Positions 15,269-25,593 of a stretch of DNA of 64,000 nt are shown piece by piece. The notes under the pieces were generated by a model. It had not been told where the DNA came from. It did no database searches and saw only the letters and a list, made by a program, of their open reading frames with translations. The DNA is from Loxodes magnus (Eukaryota; Ciliophora; Karyorelictea; Loxodida; Loxodidae): contig CAMPDV010001327.1 of assembly GCA_946699065.1 (NCBI GenBank), positions 1-64,000 of the forward strand, given 5' to 3'. The position numbers and the translations under genes were made by a program. Positions within the stretch are counted from its first letter, which is position 1; every line of letters begins with the position of its first letter.

Positions 15269-15334
15269 GACAGCGGTGGGATTTTAACCCACACCCCGAA
15301 AGACTAGCGCCTTAGACCACTCGGCCACACTGTC
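15269..15334 (-). pseudogene. tRNA-Leu relic lacking the anticodon arm
   Basis: The minus strand gives a 66-nt tRNA-like sequence. The acceptor stem is intact (GACAGTG against CGCTGTC, 7 pairs with one T-G pair). The D arm is a leucine-type GCCGAGTGGTCTAAGGC, which also serves as box A. The T stem is perfect (GTGGG/CCCAC), but its loop is TTAAAAT instead of the standard TTCGAAT, so box B has lost its invariant C and G. Between D arm and T arm only CTAGTCTTTCGGGGT remains, 15 nt where a leucine tRNA has an anticodon arm plus long variable arm of about 30 nt. The TCTTTCGGGGT part resembles a leucine variable arm, so the anticodon arm is what is missing. A CTAG...CTAG direct repeat formed by the two sides of an anticodon stem would explain a slippage deletion of about 13 nt (inference). 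It cannot decode and is best called a pseudogene. Leu fits the arms better than Ser. Confidence 0.75.
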
Positions 15335-17739
15335 TGTTATTAATAGGATATTAGTTTCTTTAAATATTCTAACTTATAAACAAATTAATTATATTCAAGG
15401 TTACTTATAAATTGTTATTATTATAATAAGCATTCATTCTTTATCTTAAAAACTTAAACCTTTATGCTTATCAAGCTAGTAAATAAATATTTTAATTAAA
15501 TAAAATTTTTAATTGATGGCACTTCTATCTAAAAGCTATTTTACTCTAAAAGTTTGAACATCCTTATATTTTTATTCTTCTTTAAAATTAAATGAATAAC
15601 CTTAATTAGCTTTTTAAATGCTAATATAATAATATTGCTAATTTAATAATTATTAAGTTTCTTATTTTATTAGAGTATATATCATTAAGCTGCTAAACAT
15701 TTCTGAAATAGATATTTTAATAGTTCAATTATTATATAGAAACTACTTCAACTACTTACTTATAATGATTCTTAAGAACTAAATTTCAAATTTATTTAAT
15801 CTTATTAAAGTATTCTATTCATTAATTAAAAATCACTTTAATTTAGAAAGAAAGCCTGTTTCTCTAATTTAAGCAGATACTTCACTAAAATGAAGTTCTA
15901 AGTATAAATGTATTAATTAATATAATTAAATTTGTTTAATGTTTAAGTTATATATCTAGATATATAAAGCTTAAGCTTATTAAATTAATTACTAACTTAT
16001 TAATAATTATTTAGAGTTTAGTTTATTTTAATATCGCACTATTTCTTAAAATTATAAAATAAATAGACTCTTAAATTATTAATTTCCTTTTACTTTTAGT
16101 TTTTTCATTTTGATAGATTAAGTTTTCTATAGTAGAATAAATATAATAAAAGGTTAGAAAGAATTAAAATATTAGATATAATATAATATTAAGCTATTAA
16201 TTATTGAGTTAGGAGATTTATAGCTTTATTATTATATTTTATTTAAAATAAACAATTATGCAATTATTATATCTACTAATAAACATCTAACTAACTTTTA
16301 AAATTACATTTAACTATTATTTCAGTTAAAAATTTAATAGCTTTATAAAAAGCAAGATTATTTAACTTTTTACTAGAACTATTTATTTTAAAATCTTATA
16401 ACTATATTATATTCTAATTGTAATAAAACAAATAGTTAATATGATATTTAATAAATTTAAATCTTATTAAATGTTAGTTTAATAAAGGATAGCTAGATTA
16501 AATTATATAATCTTAGTTATATTGTAAATTAAAAATAATAATTATATATTTCTATTTGCTAACTTTATGAAATAAATATCCCTTTCATTTACAAATTATT
16601 AGACAATGCTTGCTAGTTATATTTAAGATTTTATTAATTTAAATTTTATCTATAATTAAAGACTTTTCTTAGTTTTATCTAATTTTAGTTTCAAAGTCTA
16701 TTAAAGTTATCAATGTACCTTATGATGATAATTCTATTGATTAAGGTTTAGAAATAAATTTGTTTAATTAAGCATATTATTTATAAATTCTATATTTTGT
16801 AAAAGAGTTATAAATAGATAAAGTGCTTTATCTTATTACAAAAAGTTTATATTCAAAAGAGATAACCACCAAATCATTATATCTATACCAGATGTTTATT
16901 ATAAATTGTTTTTATTTAAAAAATAAAGATTATTTTTACATTTTAAGCTATAGAAAATAGATTAAGCAATTTTATAGCTTCTTTTTATTAAGAAAAAATG
17001 ATTTTTATTCTTAAAGTAAAAATGCTATTATGAAAGATATAATTTCAATGTATCTGAAACATTTCATTAATTTTATTTAAAATTTTAACTTTAATTTTTT
17101 CAATGAAAACTTAGATACCTTACATTAATTTTAAAATATAGGAAATACTTTTATTTAATAATCTTTATAAGTTATTCATAAAATATCTATTATAAGATTC
17201 ATTAATATTTATTTCAACTAATTTGATCATGTCTTATCTTTTATTTAAGTTAAATCTAAATTATAAAATTTAAATTTAAATTATTTTTTTAAATATGATT
17301 TAATTAAATATTCTGGTTATTGGTATATAATTACTAATATTTTAAATAATTAAAATATTAGTAAAAATTAGGTCTATTTATATATGTGTTTCATGGGAAT
17401 AAATATATTATACTATTCTTTAATCTATTAGTTAATATTACCTAATAATTTATCATCTAAAATCTTTATATTCCTATTTATTTGTACCATCTATTAAATG
17501 CTTATTTCTTCTTCTAATTTATTATGATTTTCATTTAAATTAAAGTTAAAATAAATATATTGCAAACATAACTATAAATGATTAATAAATCTTTTGTTGT
17601 CATATTTTAAATAAATGATTTAACTTTTAGATATAATTTAAAGAAAACTAGGCGTTATATACCTCTTTCTTAAAATTAAAGTGAATAAAGTGATGAGAAT
17701 AAAAAATTATAAGATTAAATAGTAATTTAAAAATGTATA
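15335..17739. other. AT-rich spacer, no gene seen
   Basis: About 2.4 kb of A/T-rich single-copy sequence upstream of the tRNA relic. No tandem repeat, no recognisable protein motif on either strand and no RNA gene could be supported. Low G+C and frequent A/T homopolymers throughout suggest neutral intergenic DNA. Confidence 0.65.
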
Positions 17740-19250
17740 TTATTCTAAGAATTTGGGGGTGAAATATCTCTATTCACTTATAAAATACCTCTAAAAAATA
17801 GTTAACTTTATATATATCTTTTATTTACCAAATATTTGGAAAGATTGTTGTATTATCTACATAGTTTTGAATTTGAATACAATAAAAAAAAGCACTAATA
17901 TCTAATTTATTTAAATCTAGATTAGATTCTGCTTTAGGTATAAAATATTTTCAAATAGATTATTAATATCTTCTAATTAAAAATGCTTCAAAGTTATTTG
18001 CAAAGAATGATGAATCAAAATATTAATTAAAGAGATGTTTAAAGCTTAAAATGATATATGCTTAGAATTAAATATAATTTAGTAAAAGACCTAATGAAGT
18101 AGACACTATTATATAATAATTCATAACTCTAGCTTTAGTTGATTGACTATTTTATTTTATAAAATATAATAATTTCTTAATTTTCTTAGTTAATTTATAA
18201 TAAATCTTAAAGCTTGTTTATTCCTATTGCTATAATTTATTAATTTAAATCTTTTAAATTATTATTTTGCTTTATAGATTATAATATAATGCATAGTTAA
18301 ATATACTTTTTGTCTATTTAAGGCTAAAAGGATAAAATATAAGAGTCATTAGATTCTAGAATTAAGTTTAGCTATTTTCTAATTTTTATCTAAATAGGAT
18401 GATCCTAATTGTATTATAGCTTGATATTTTTAATTTCCCTCTTTTAAACTTAAAATTCTTAAATAAATGTAAAGAGTAGATTTTCTTAATGAGATACATG
18501 CTTAAAAGAATTGAATTACATTCTAAATAAAAATGAAGCAATTAAGTAAATAGGTAGTAGTTTCTAAAGGTTAGATAATATTAGATAGCTCTATGAATTA
18601 TAGGCAACTATAAGTAGCATTGTATATAATAACTAATAATATCTAAATAGTTTAGATATCTGCTTTATATAATGATAGAATTAGCTTTAGAAGTAGATTA
18701 GAGTAATTAATAGTAAATTAGATAAATGTATATAATATAACTCTAAGAATTTAATATAAATGCAAGTATAATCAATCAATCATTTCATTATTCTCTTTAT
18801 TAGAATCTTTAAAACTTAACTTATAACTATTTACTATCTTATAAGCACAAGCTCTTGATTCTAATATCAATGTAAGTACTAATTTTAGAAATTAGGTAGA
18901 CACTATTAAATTAGTAGTTATAATATTAAATAGATATTAAGCTTTATTTTTATTATCTATTTCCAAAGCTAGTTATATTATACTATTTATTACTTAAATC
19001 TAATTATAGTCAGCAATAAATTAAATACTACTATCTTTCTTAGGAATTAAAGGTAGCAACTAAAGAAGCTTGTTAATTATACCAAAGTACCATACTAGCA
19101 ATATTAAAACAAATCCTACTTACCTTTGCATTATTTCCTTAATTAAAATATAAAGATATTATACTAAGAATAATTAAGGCTAATACTTTTATACTATTAG
19201 TTTAATCATAATAGATATAGCTTATTAAGATGAAGGCTACTAGCATAATT
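17740..19250 (-). pseudogene. decayed LINE-type reverse transcriptase relic
   Basis: On the minus strand, two colinear protein-like segments resemble a non-LTR retrotransposon reverse transcriptase. The first (about 19140-18960) reads LLPLIPKKDSSI followed by FIADYNQI, with TAG/TAA read as Gln. In LINE enzymes this place holds the LIPK(K) and D(F/Y)RPISL motifs of the fingers domain. The second (about 17880-17820) reads NYVDNTTIF, close to the YADDTTIF catalytic motif; the second catalytic Asp is Asn here and the Ala is Val. The gap between them is about 1.1 kb, more than the 150-180 codons expected, and I could not find the middle motifs, so there are insertions or heavy decay. The frames differ between segments. 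No endonuclease domain, target-site duplication or poly(A) tail was found. The call depends on short motifs and could be chance in AT-rich DNA, but both lie on one strand in the right order. Confidence 0.4.
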
Positions 19251-19469
19251 ATTATTAAGTTAAGGTTATTTTGACACTAATATATAAATTAAATATATCA
19301 AATGAATAATTATTTTACAAATAAACCAAAGAGTACAAATACTTAAGATATATAAACATTTAGCGAATTTTTAAATTTAAATTATATTCCTTAAGCAATA
19401 TTTAATTATTAACTTGAGCTTTTATTTAAATTTTTACTTAAAAAATAGGATTTAATTAAAGCAAATTAA

Positions 19470-19618
19470 GTTCATTGCCAAACTTCTACCTAAAAGAAAA
19501 TTGAACATGTTAAAGGATCTTTAACTAAACCCTATGTAATTATCGTCATATTTCGGTCTAAATGAATATAATGTCTGAAAAATCCTTCCATACTTACTTT
19601 TATCAAGCCTGCTTCTGG
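19470..19618 (-). other. possible shifted-frame continuation of the 19603-20238 gene
   Basis: Directly beyond the terminal TGA of the gene upstream on this strand, a different frame of the minus strand gives a protein-like stretch beginning YPEAGLIKVSMEGFF and running to about 19470, where composition drops to spacer level. Linking it to the gene needs a one-base frameshift near 19625-19640. An alternative is an intron with GTAAGT at 19597-19592 and TTTCTTTTAG ending at 19491 (107 nt). The two readings exclude each other, because the frameshift reading translates through the GTAAGT. If the frameshift is real, the upstream gene is broken. Confidence 0.3.
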
Positions 19619-20238
19619 GTAACTATGAACTTATTATTTGAAGAATTTTTATCGAAAGATTTATACCAACTCTAAGAGTGAACTGAAACTTAATCTGTAC
19701 AGAAAATTATTTCTTAAACTAAGTACGAATTCGCTTTTCCTGTAGAAAGTTACGCTATTAAAAATGTAGCTTTTTCGATAAATCCGTTATCAGTTCTTAA
19801 TCCTGCTAGAACTGAAACTTTAGAACCTCCTCCTGAACCATAACTATCAAAAATAGATCCTGAAAAAGCACCAGTCATAACTGATTTTTTGGTAATATAT
19901 CCTGCATCATATGAGCCTCCATCAATCGAAAACGCTGCATATGGTCTATCATTGCTGTCTAAAGTCAATGTTAAACATCTACAATCAGCTGGGCTTGAAT
20001 CTAAGAAAGTTTTGTACAGTTCAACTTCTTAACTATCTACTTTCCTAATTCAGCAATCTTAATTTTTAGAACTAATTTATGAATACCCTACTTCATAAAC
20101 ATTTCCATTTGTATCTCTCATAGATTTGGTACTAAGTCTTTCTTGAGTATAGCTTTACTTTTCCATAAAGAACTTATCTATTCTGTGACTTTGAGAAAAG
20201 CCTATAATAGCCAATATCAGTAAGAAGGAAATTTTCAT
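19603..20238 (-). CDS. small secreted protein, unknown function (possibly truncated)
   Basis: The reading frame starts at ATG 20238 and ends at TGA 19605-19603, giving 211 codons when TAA and TAG are read as Gln. The start is chosen because it opens a clear signal peptide, MKISFLLILAIIGFSQS, so the product should enter the secretory pathway. Codon 63 (20052-20050) is an in-frame TGA, which must be Trp, as proposed for the WD40 gene, or a nonsense mutation. The mature part is rich in Gly, Ser and aromatic residues, for example SIDGGSYDAGYI and FDSYGSGGGSKVSVLAG, then FLIAQLSTGKANSYLV. This faintly recalls repeat-type beta-propeller extracellular proteins, but I do not recognise a family. A possible shifted-frame continuation downstream suggests truncation. 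G+C is visibly higher than in the surrounding spacer, which supports past or present coding. It stands alone, with no partner gene on either side. It could be a living gene in a UGA=Trp code or a young pseudogene. Confidence 0.6.
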
Positions 20239-22985
20239 TTATACATGTTAAGTACCAAAGTGAACTTATATGGTTTGGAGTAATTTTAAATAACTACGTA
20301 AGCTATTAAAAGAGTTACTTTAAATAATAAAAGAATAATTGAAATTATTTGAAAATTAACTCTATTATTAAATTAAAATATTTAATTGCTTGATAGATAA
20401 TTAAATTGTAAGATTAAGGATCTTTTTTTTAACTTTAATATCGAAACGTTAATTTAATAGCGAAGCATATATCTATCAGTGCATAATAAAGAAATAAAAT
20501 AAAATAAATATTACTAAGTATTTTCGTAATATCGAAAAGAAACTTTAAAATAATAAATTAAGTTAATAAAATAAAATTTTTTCTTTATTTATTATTTGCT
20601 GCCAAATAGCTCTAATAAATTTTAGAGTATAAATATGACCTAATTTTCTATTTTTATCTTGCTTATAAACATTTTCTTTATATTTTCACTATTTGATCCT
20701 ATTTTCTTACTTTCTTTACTTTCCATTCTTCAAAAAGATCTTGAAATTTCAATTTTAGTTGTTAAATTATTATTAATTTTCAATATTTATAACATCATTC
20801 TCACAGGAATATAAACCTTTAAAATAATTTAATCAAAGTTTTATCTAAATAGTATTAATAAATTTAGATAAATAAATTTCCCATCTATAACTAAAAATTA
20901 TTATTATGTTTTAAAAATTTAAAAATAAAATAAATCATTAAGGCAATCACAAGCCTTCCATAATAAATAATTATCACATTTAAAAGTAGCTAAAATATAA
21001 AAAAATAAATAAGGAATAGATATAACTTTATGAATTTAATTAATTTAAGCTACCATATATAAGCTTAATATTTATTTATCAATCTGATTATTTATAGTTT
21101 CTATATTTTAGTTATCTTTATTTATTTAAGTCTATGTACATTTAATTATTTTCTTATGAAAGCTAATTTTAAAACAGATAGTAAATATCGTCTGCTTTAT
21201 ATTATCATTATAATCTTCATATACTTTGTTTCGTAGCCTAAATAAGGTATATAAACAAAATATATTGATTGATAATGGTAGTTGTAAATAAAGCATGCAA
21301 GTTAAATTAGATAATTAAGAAAACCAAATAAAATGAATCTTATTTTTATATTTTCTTCCAATATATCTTAAAATAAGTTTAATAATAAATTATTCTAAAT
21401 TTCTATGCTAAATTTTAGGATTTTAATAATTAAAACAAAATAAATCTATATAAAATGAGAAATTTATATTAATAGATTCAAATAGCATTTTGATATAGTA
21501 ATAAATGTAGAAATTTATAATTCCGATTTAATTGAAAAAAATCTAAATTTATTATAAAATAACTATGCTTAGTTTTATTGAAAAAGTAATTAAGCAATAC
21601 AATTAAGAAAATTACTTAAAGATAAAATATAAAGCATACTTAGTAGAATTTTATAAACTACCAAGAAGATTTTTAGAATGATTATAAAGTTAATAAATAT
21701 TATTATTTGCTTTTTTTAAAATTAATTATTATATGGCTTTATTAGTCTTATATGTTTTTCTTATTTTAGTTAAAAATTTTATTTTAATTAAATTAAATTA
21801 AATTAAATTAAATTTTCTTTTTTTGTTTAATTTTTTTATCTTTTTTAATCTTATTAAATTATTTTTCTTATTTTTAGAATATCTTATATTTTATTATAGT
21901 TTAATAATTTTTTTTATATTTTTCCATTTTTTTAAGTAAATTTTTATTTATTATTTTCCTTTTTATATTTATTAGCATAATTTTTTATCTTTTGTTTTAT
22001 TTTTTCTTTTAATATTAATTAATTTTTTTATTATTTTTTTAAATTATGTCATTTTGAGTTTATTTCTTAGGATGTTTTAATTTCATTAATATAATGAATT
22101 TTTTTTCAAATTGTATCTTAGTTTATTTCTTTAATTTTTTTAAATAAATTATATTTTATAGATTTTAATATTATTTGAAGTTTCAAACAAATAAATTTAA
22201 CTATCTAATTTTAGATAATATATATCATTATTGGGTGATAATGAATAATTTCCAGGTATTAAATAAAAAATTTTATGTAATTATTTTTTTTTGTAAATTA
22301 GGTTTAAGTATACAAGTTTTTTTCAGATGAATAAAGATTTTATATTCTATTTTTTTTAATAATTTACGTTATTTATTAATAAAAAAAATTTTACTTTTGA
22401 TTATTAAATTCGAAATAATAAGATTTTTTTAAATAATTTAATTTTATATTATAACATATCTTATATATTTTCATTCTTTTAAAATTATAAAAAATTAATT
22501 TGTATTTAATTAATATAAGATTTGTTTTTTTATTTATAAAAAAAATTTTAATTATGATTAAAGTATATTTTTATCATAATAGTTTTATTATTTTTTATTT
22601 GTTCATTAATAGTCTTATTTTTAAATAATTTTTTATATTAAAATAAAAGTTTTTGTAATTGAATTTATCTCAAAATTTATTTAAATTTTTAAAAAAATGT
22701 AAATATATTTTTTTTAATTTTATTTAAAATTTTTAATTTTTTTTTAAAGAAATGAATAATGATATTTAATTTTATTATGTTTGTAAAATTTTAGTGTTCG
22801 CGTTTAATATTTTTATCTAATAGTTATCAAGTTTTTTATTTTTCTTATCAAATATATTTTAATCAAAATTATATATTAATTTTGATAAATTCTTATTTTT
22901 AATTAATATTTATTCTTTTTCAATTTTATTTTCATTGTAATATATGGTATTTATTGAGATACTTTTTTTAAATTAATTATAAGTA
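20239..22985. other. AT-rich spacer between two divergent genes
   Basis: The two genes on either side point away from each other, so this 2.7 kb should hold both upstream regions. No motif can be named as a promoter. From about 21700 the + strand becomes strongly T-rich, with many T homopolymers, up to shortly before the WD40 gene start. A weak protein-like stretch on the minus strand near 20720-20640 (starting MESKESKKIGSNSENIKK) is too short and compositionally simple to call. Nothing else is supported. Confidence 0.6.
21788..21812. repeat. TTAAA pentanucleotide microsatellite
   Basis: Five perfect TTAAA units in a row inside the AT-rich spacer upstream of the WD40 gene. No function is apparent. 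Confidence 0.9.
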
Positions 22986-25364
22986 ATGGATTTAACCGTC
23001 TGTTAGAGTTGTAGCAAAGTCTTTGACTAAAATCAAAGATTACCCAAAATAATAAGTTGTGGTTGCATTTAATGTACTAAATGCTTAAAAACATTTTAAA
23101 AAGTGACTGATACAATAAAATGTAAAATTCATAGCATTTAAGTAAATATAGATGAACAGAATCTGAAGAATTTCGACATAAAAGAGTACTTTAAGTAGGA
23201 AATCAATAATTTTGAACAACAAATCAATTTTAAGTAATTGATAAAAGACATATAAAGTGAATTAAGTTCCTAAAAGAACAAAATGACAGGGATCATTAAC
23301 ACGTGCTTAGATTTTTAAAAGATATTTAGTTAAGTAGTGAAGCAAGTCACTTCGATGTAATATCAAAAAGAAATTAAAAATTTTTAGACGAGTTCATTTT
23401 ATTTCGAGAGCTTCTTAAAAAAAATTAATACAATTAATGTGAAGTTTTGTTAGATAAAATCCCTTAAGATTGTAACTAGTTAAGAGTATAATCGAAGTAT
23501 AAATGTTTTAAAAAACTTGGTAAAAGAGGTTGGAGAATTGTAAAACGAGAGTAAGAAAGTAATTGAGTCAAATTCTAATGACAGTAATTAGAATTTCAAA
23601 ATCATCTAAGAAATTTCATTCAAGGTCTTTTAGGAGATTATGAGTATGAATCCCGAATAAAGATCAAATATGTAAGATTTCGCAGTTGTAATAAGAAAGT
23701 TCTTAGATCAATAAAACCAACTCAAGTAAAACCAGGCAAAAGAAGTGAGACAACCTTAAGAAGAAGTAAAAAAATAAATCTAAGGTCAGCAAGTTAACAA
23801 ATCAATTAAACCTTAAATTCCAAAATAAGTTCAAGCAGTTTAAACAGCAAAATAAACACTTTAGGAGTTCAAAATCGAAAGCATTCAGAACCTTTAAAAT
23901 ATCCTCAATGAATTCCAAAACAAATAAATCGATATGAGTTCCATTTTGAACAATCCATTGAATGTAATCAACTTATGCTAAAAATAAGTGATTCTTTACG
24001 ATTTAATATAATTAAATTCAGCAAAGAATCAATAATAAATGTTGCAGATCTTGAACATAGCTAAAAATCAACCAAAAATGTAAATAGCAGCTGCAAATGC
24101 TATAACAATGTTAAACTTCTTGAACTACAACTTTACGTAATAAAACTTCTCAAACATCGACTTAACAAACTCTGATCTCTCGGACACCACTTTCACAAAC
24201 TGTAAATTCTCCAACTCCAACCTAACATAATCTAACCTCCGTAACTCCAAATTCATAAACTGTGACTTATCCAATGCTAACCTTACCTCAATCTCTTCTG
24301 AGTACCCACACATCTTCACTGGACACTCCAACTCAGTCACCTCCGTGGCCATCTCCTCAGACTCTAATTTAATAGTATCCGCTTCCCTCGACAAAACTCT
24401 AAGACTTTACAACATAGCTACAGGTAGCTGTAAGACCATGAGTGGTCACACTAATTAGGTATGATCTGTGGCTATATCCAGTAATTCAGAGTTCATCGTA
24501 TCGGGAAGTTATGATTAGACGGTGAGACTATGGGACGTCAAGACAGGTACCTGTAAGACCATGAGTGGTCACACTAATTAGGTATGATCTGTGGCTATAT
24601 CCAGTAATTCAGAGTTCATCGTATCGGGAAGTGTAGATTAGACGGTGAGACTATGGGACGTCAAGACAGGTACCTGTAAGACCATGAGTGGTCACACTAA
24701 TTAGGTATGATCTGTGGCTATATCCAGTAATTCAGAGTTCATCGTATCGGGAAGTGTAGATTAGACGGTGAGACTATGGGACGTCAAGACAGGTACCTGT
24801 AAGACCATGAGTGGTCACACTAGTTATGTATCTGCTGTGGCTATATCTAGTGATTCCAACTTAATTATATCTGGATCGGATGACAAAACAATTCGTTTAT
24901 GGAACTCTCGAACTCTGTCTTGTACAATGGTCTTATCGGGACACACAGCTGAAGTCTTATCGGTAATATTCTCGAGTAACAACAAATATATCTTATCAGG
25001 ATCACTTGACAAGTCAATAAGAATCTGAAATATCAATAATGGATAGTGTGAATGTGTACTATTAGGTCATACGGACAGTGTGGGTAGTTTATCATTATCT
25101 AGGGACAACAATTGGTTAGTATCAAGTAACGGAGATAGATGGGGTAACTAATCAAAAGATTACATCATTAGAAGATGGAACTTAGGAAGGCTATTGAATA
25201 TAGTAGATACTAATAGTTAGCAATAGGTAAGTCCATTTTAACACACACATTTATTATAGACTGACTGGAACAAGGTATATGCTGACTATGGATTGCGATT
25301 TAAGAATTGTGTACTGACTAATACTACAATGAGTGTGGAGGACAAGTAGAGATACATCAGGTGA
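22986..25364 (+). CDS. RING finger / pentapeptide / WD40 repeat protein
   Basis: The frame runs unbroken from ATG 22986 to TGA 25362-25364, 792 codons, if TAA and TAG are Gln (several dozen cases) and internal TGA is Trp (codons 493, 534, 575, 681). Residues 6-49 form a RING-like zinc-binding pattern: C6-x2-C9, C25, C27, C30-x2-C33, C46-x2-H49. A long Gln/Asn/Lys-rich, probably coiled-coil section follows (about 54-375). Residues 387-434 are pentapeptide repeats of the (N/D)-L/F-x-x type, such as IDLTNSDLSDTTF. Seven WD40 blades start at GH 446, 487, 528, 569, 610, 652 and 694, enough for one closed propeller. A tail reaches residue 792. RING proteins are usually ubiquitin ligases and WD40 propellers bind partners, so a substrate-binding E3-like role is possible, but RING function is untested because one His is Cys here. 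The start fits because it lies just before the first zinc ligands. Similar domain mixes are typical of ciliate WD40 families. No intron is needed. The 3' half is far richer in G+C than the 5' half. Confidence 0.85.
24431..24821 (+). repeat. 123-bp tandem repeats encoding WD40 blades
   Basis: Three full copies (24431-24553, 24554-24676, 24677-24799) and a partial fourth, each exactly 41 codons, encode WD40 blades 2-4 and the edge of blade 5. The copies are nearly identical at the DNA level; the first differs by TATGAT versus GTAGAT, giving SYDQ instead of SVDQ. Each full copy carries one in-frame TAG and one in-frame TGA at the same two places (GHTNQVW). Neighbouring blades 1, 5, 6 and 7 are much more diverged, so these three arose by recent tandem duplication or are kept alike by gene conversion. 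Confidence 0.95.
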
Positions 25365-25375
25365 TCTATATGGAG

Positions 25376-25415
25376 TTAAACTATTTAAACTATTTAAACT
25401 ATTTAAACTATTTAA
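25376..25415 (+). repeat. 9-bp repeat with serial in-frame TAA codons
   Basis: About four and a half units of TTAAACTAT start 12 bases after the terminal TGA of the WD40 gene. In the frame of that gene they place TAA at 25377, 25386, 25395, 25404 and 25413, separated by ACT ATT. It may be a plain microsatellite in the 3' untranslated region or may act as back-up termination. Confidence 0.85.
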
Positions 25416-25593
25416 TTTTTTTACATTTAAGAATTTAAAATTTTCTAAGTCTTTATTCTAATTAAGTTTGTTTTTAATATTATTATTCTAAGTAAAAAAA
25501 GAAAATTTTTAAAGTTCGTAATTTTTCATAAGTCTTTTTTTTCTGAACTTAGTTATTTTTATTAATATTTTATTTTAATTTAATTTTAAAATC
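25416..25593. other. AT-rich 3' flank of the WD40 gene
   Basis: Short A/T-rich stretch between the 9-bp repeat and the next degenerate repeat array. No feature is supported; it may include the end of the transcript. Confidence 0.5.

Noticed and set aside
19491-19597. 107-bp intron with GTAAGT and TTTCTTTTAG
   Set aside because: The splice-like ends are good, but the downstream part is not convincingly coding and another frame reads through the site as protein-like. Not reported as an intron.
24125-24394. 89-codon minus-strand frame opposite the WD40 gene, and a 70-codon one at 24824-25036
   Set aside because: Both are antisense shadows of the pentapeptide and WD40 coding sequence.
24768-25028. 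Short 86-codon WD40 gene starting at 24768
   Set aside because: This is the piece between two TGA codons of the larger frame. The same frame continues without shift on both sides and contributes the missing blades.
24462-25028. TGA as cysteine (Euplotes-type code)
   Set aside because: The Euplotes code uses TAA/TAG as stops, which would break this frame dozens of times, and the residue expected at 25026 is the Trp of a WD signature.
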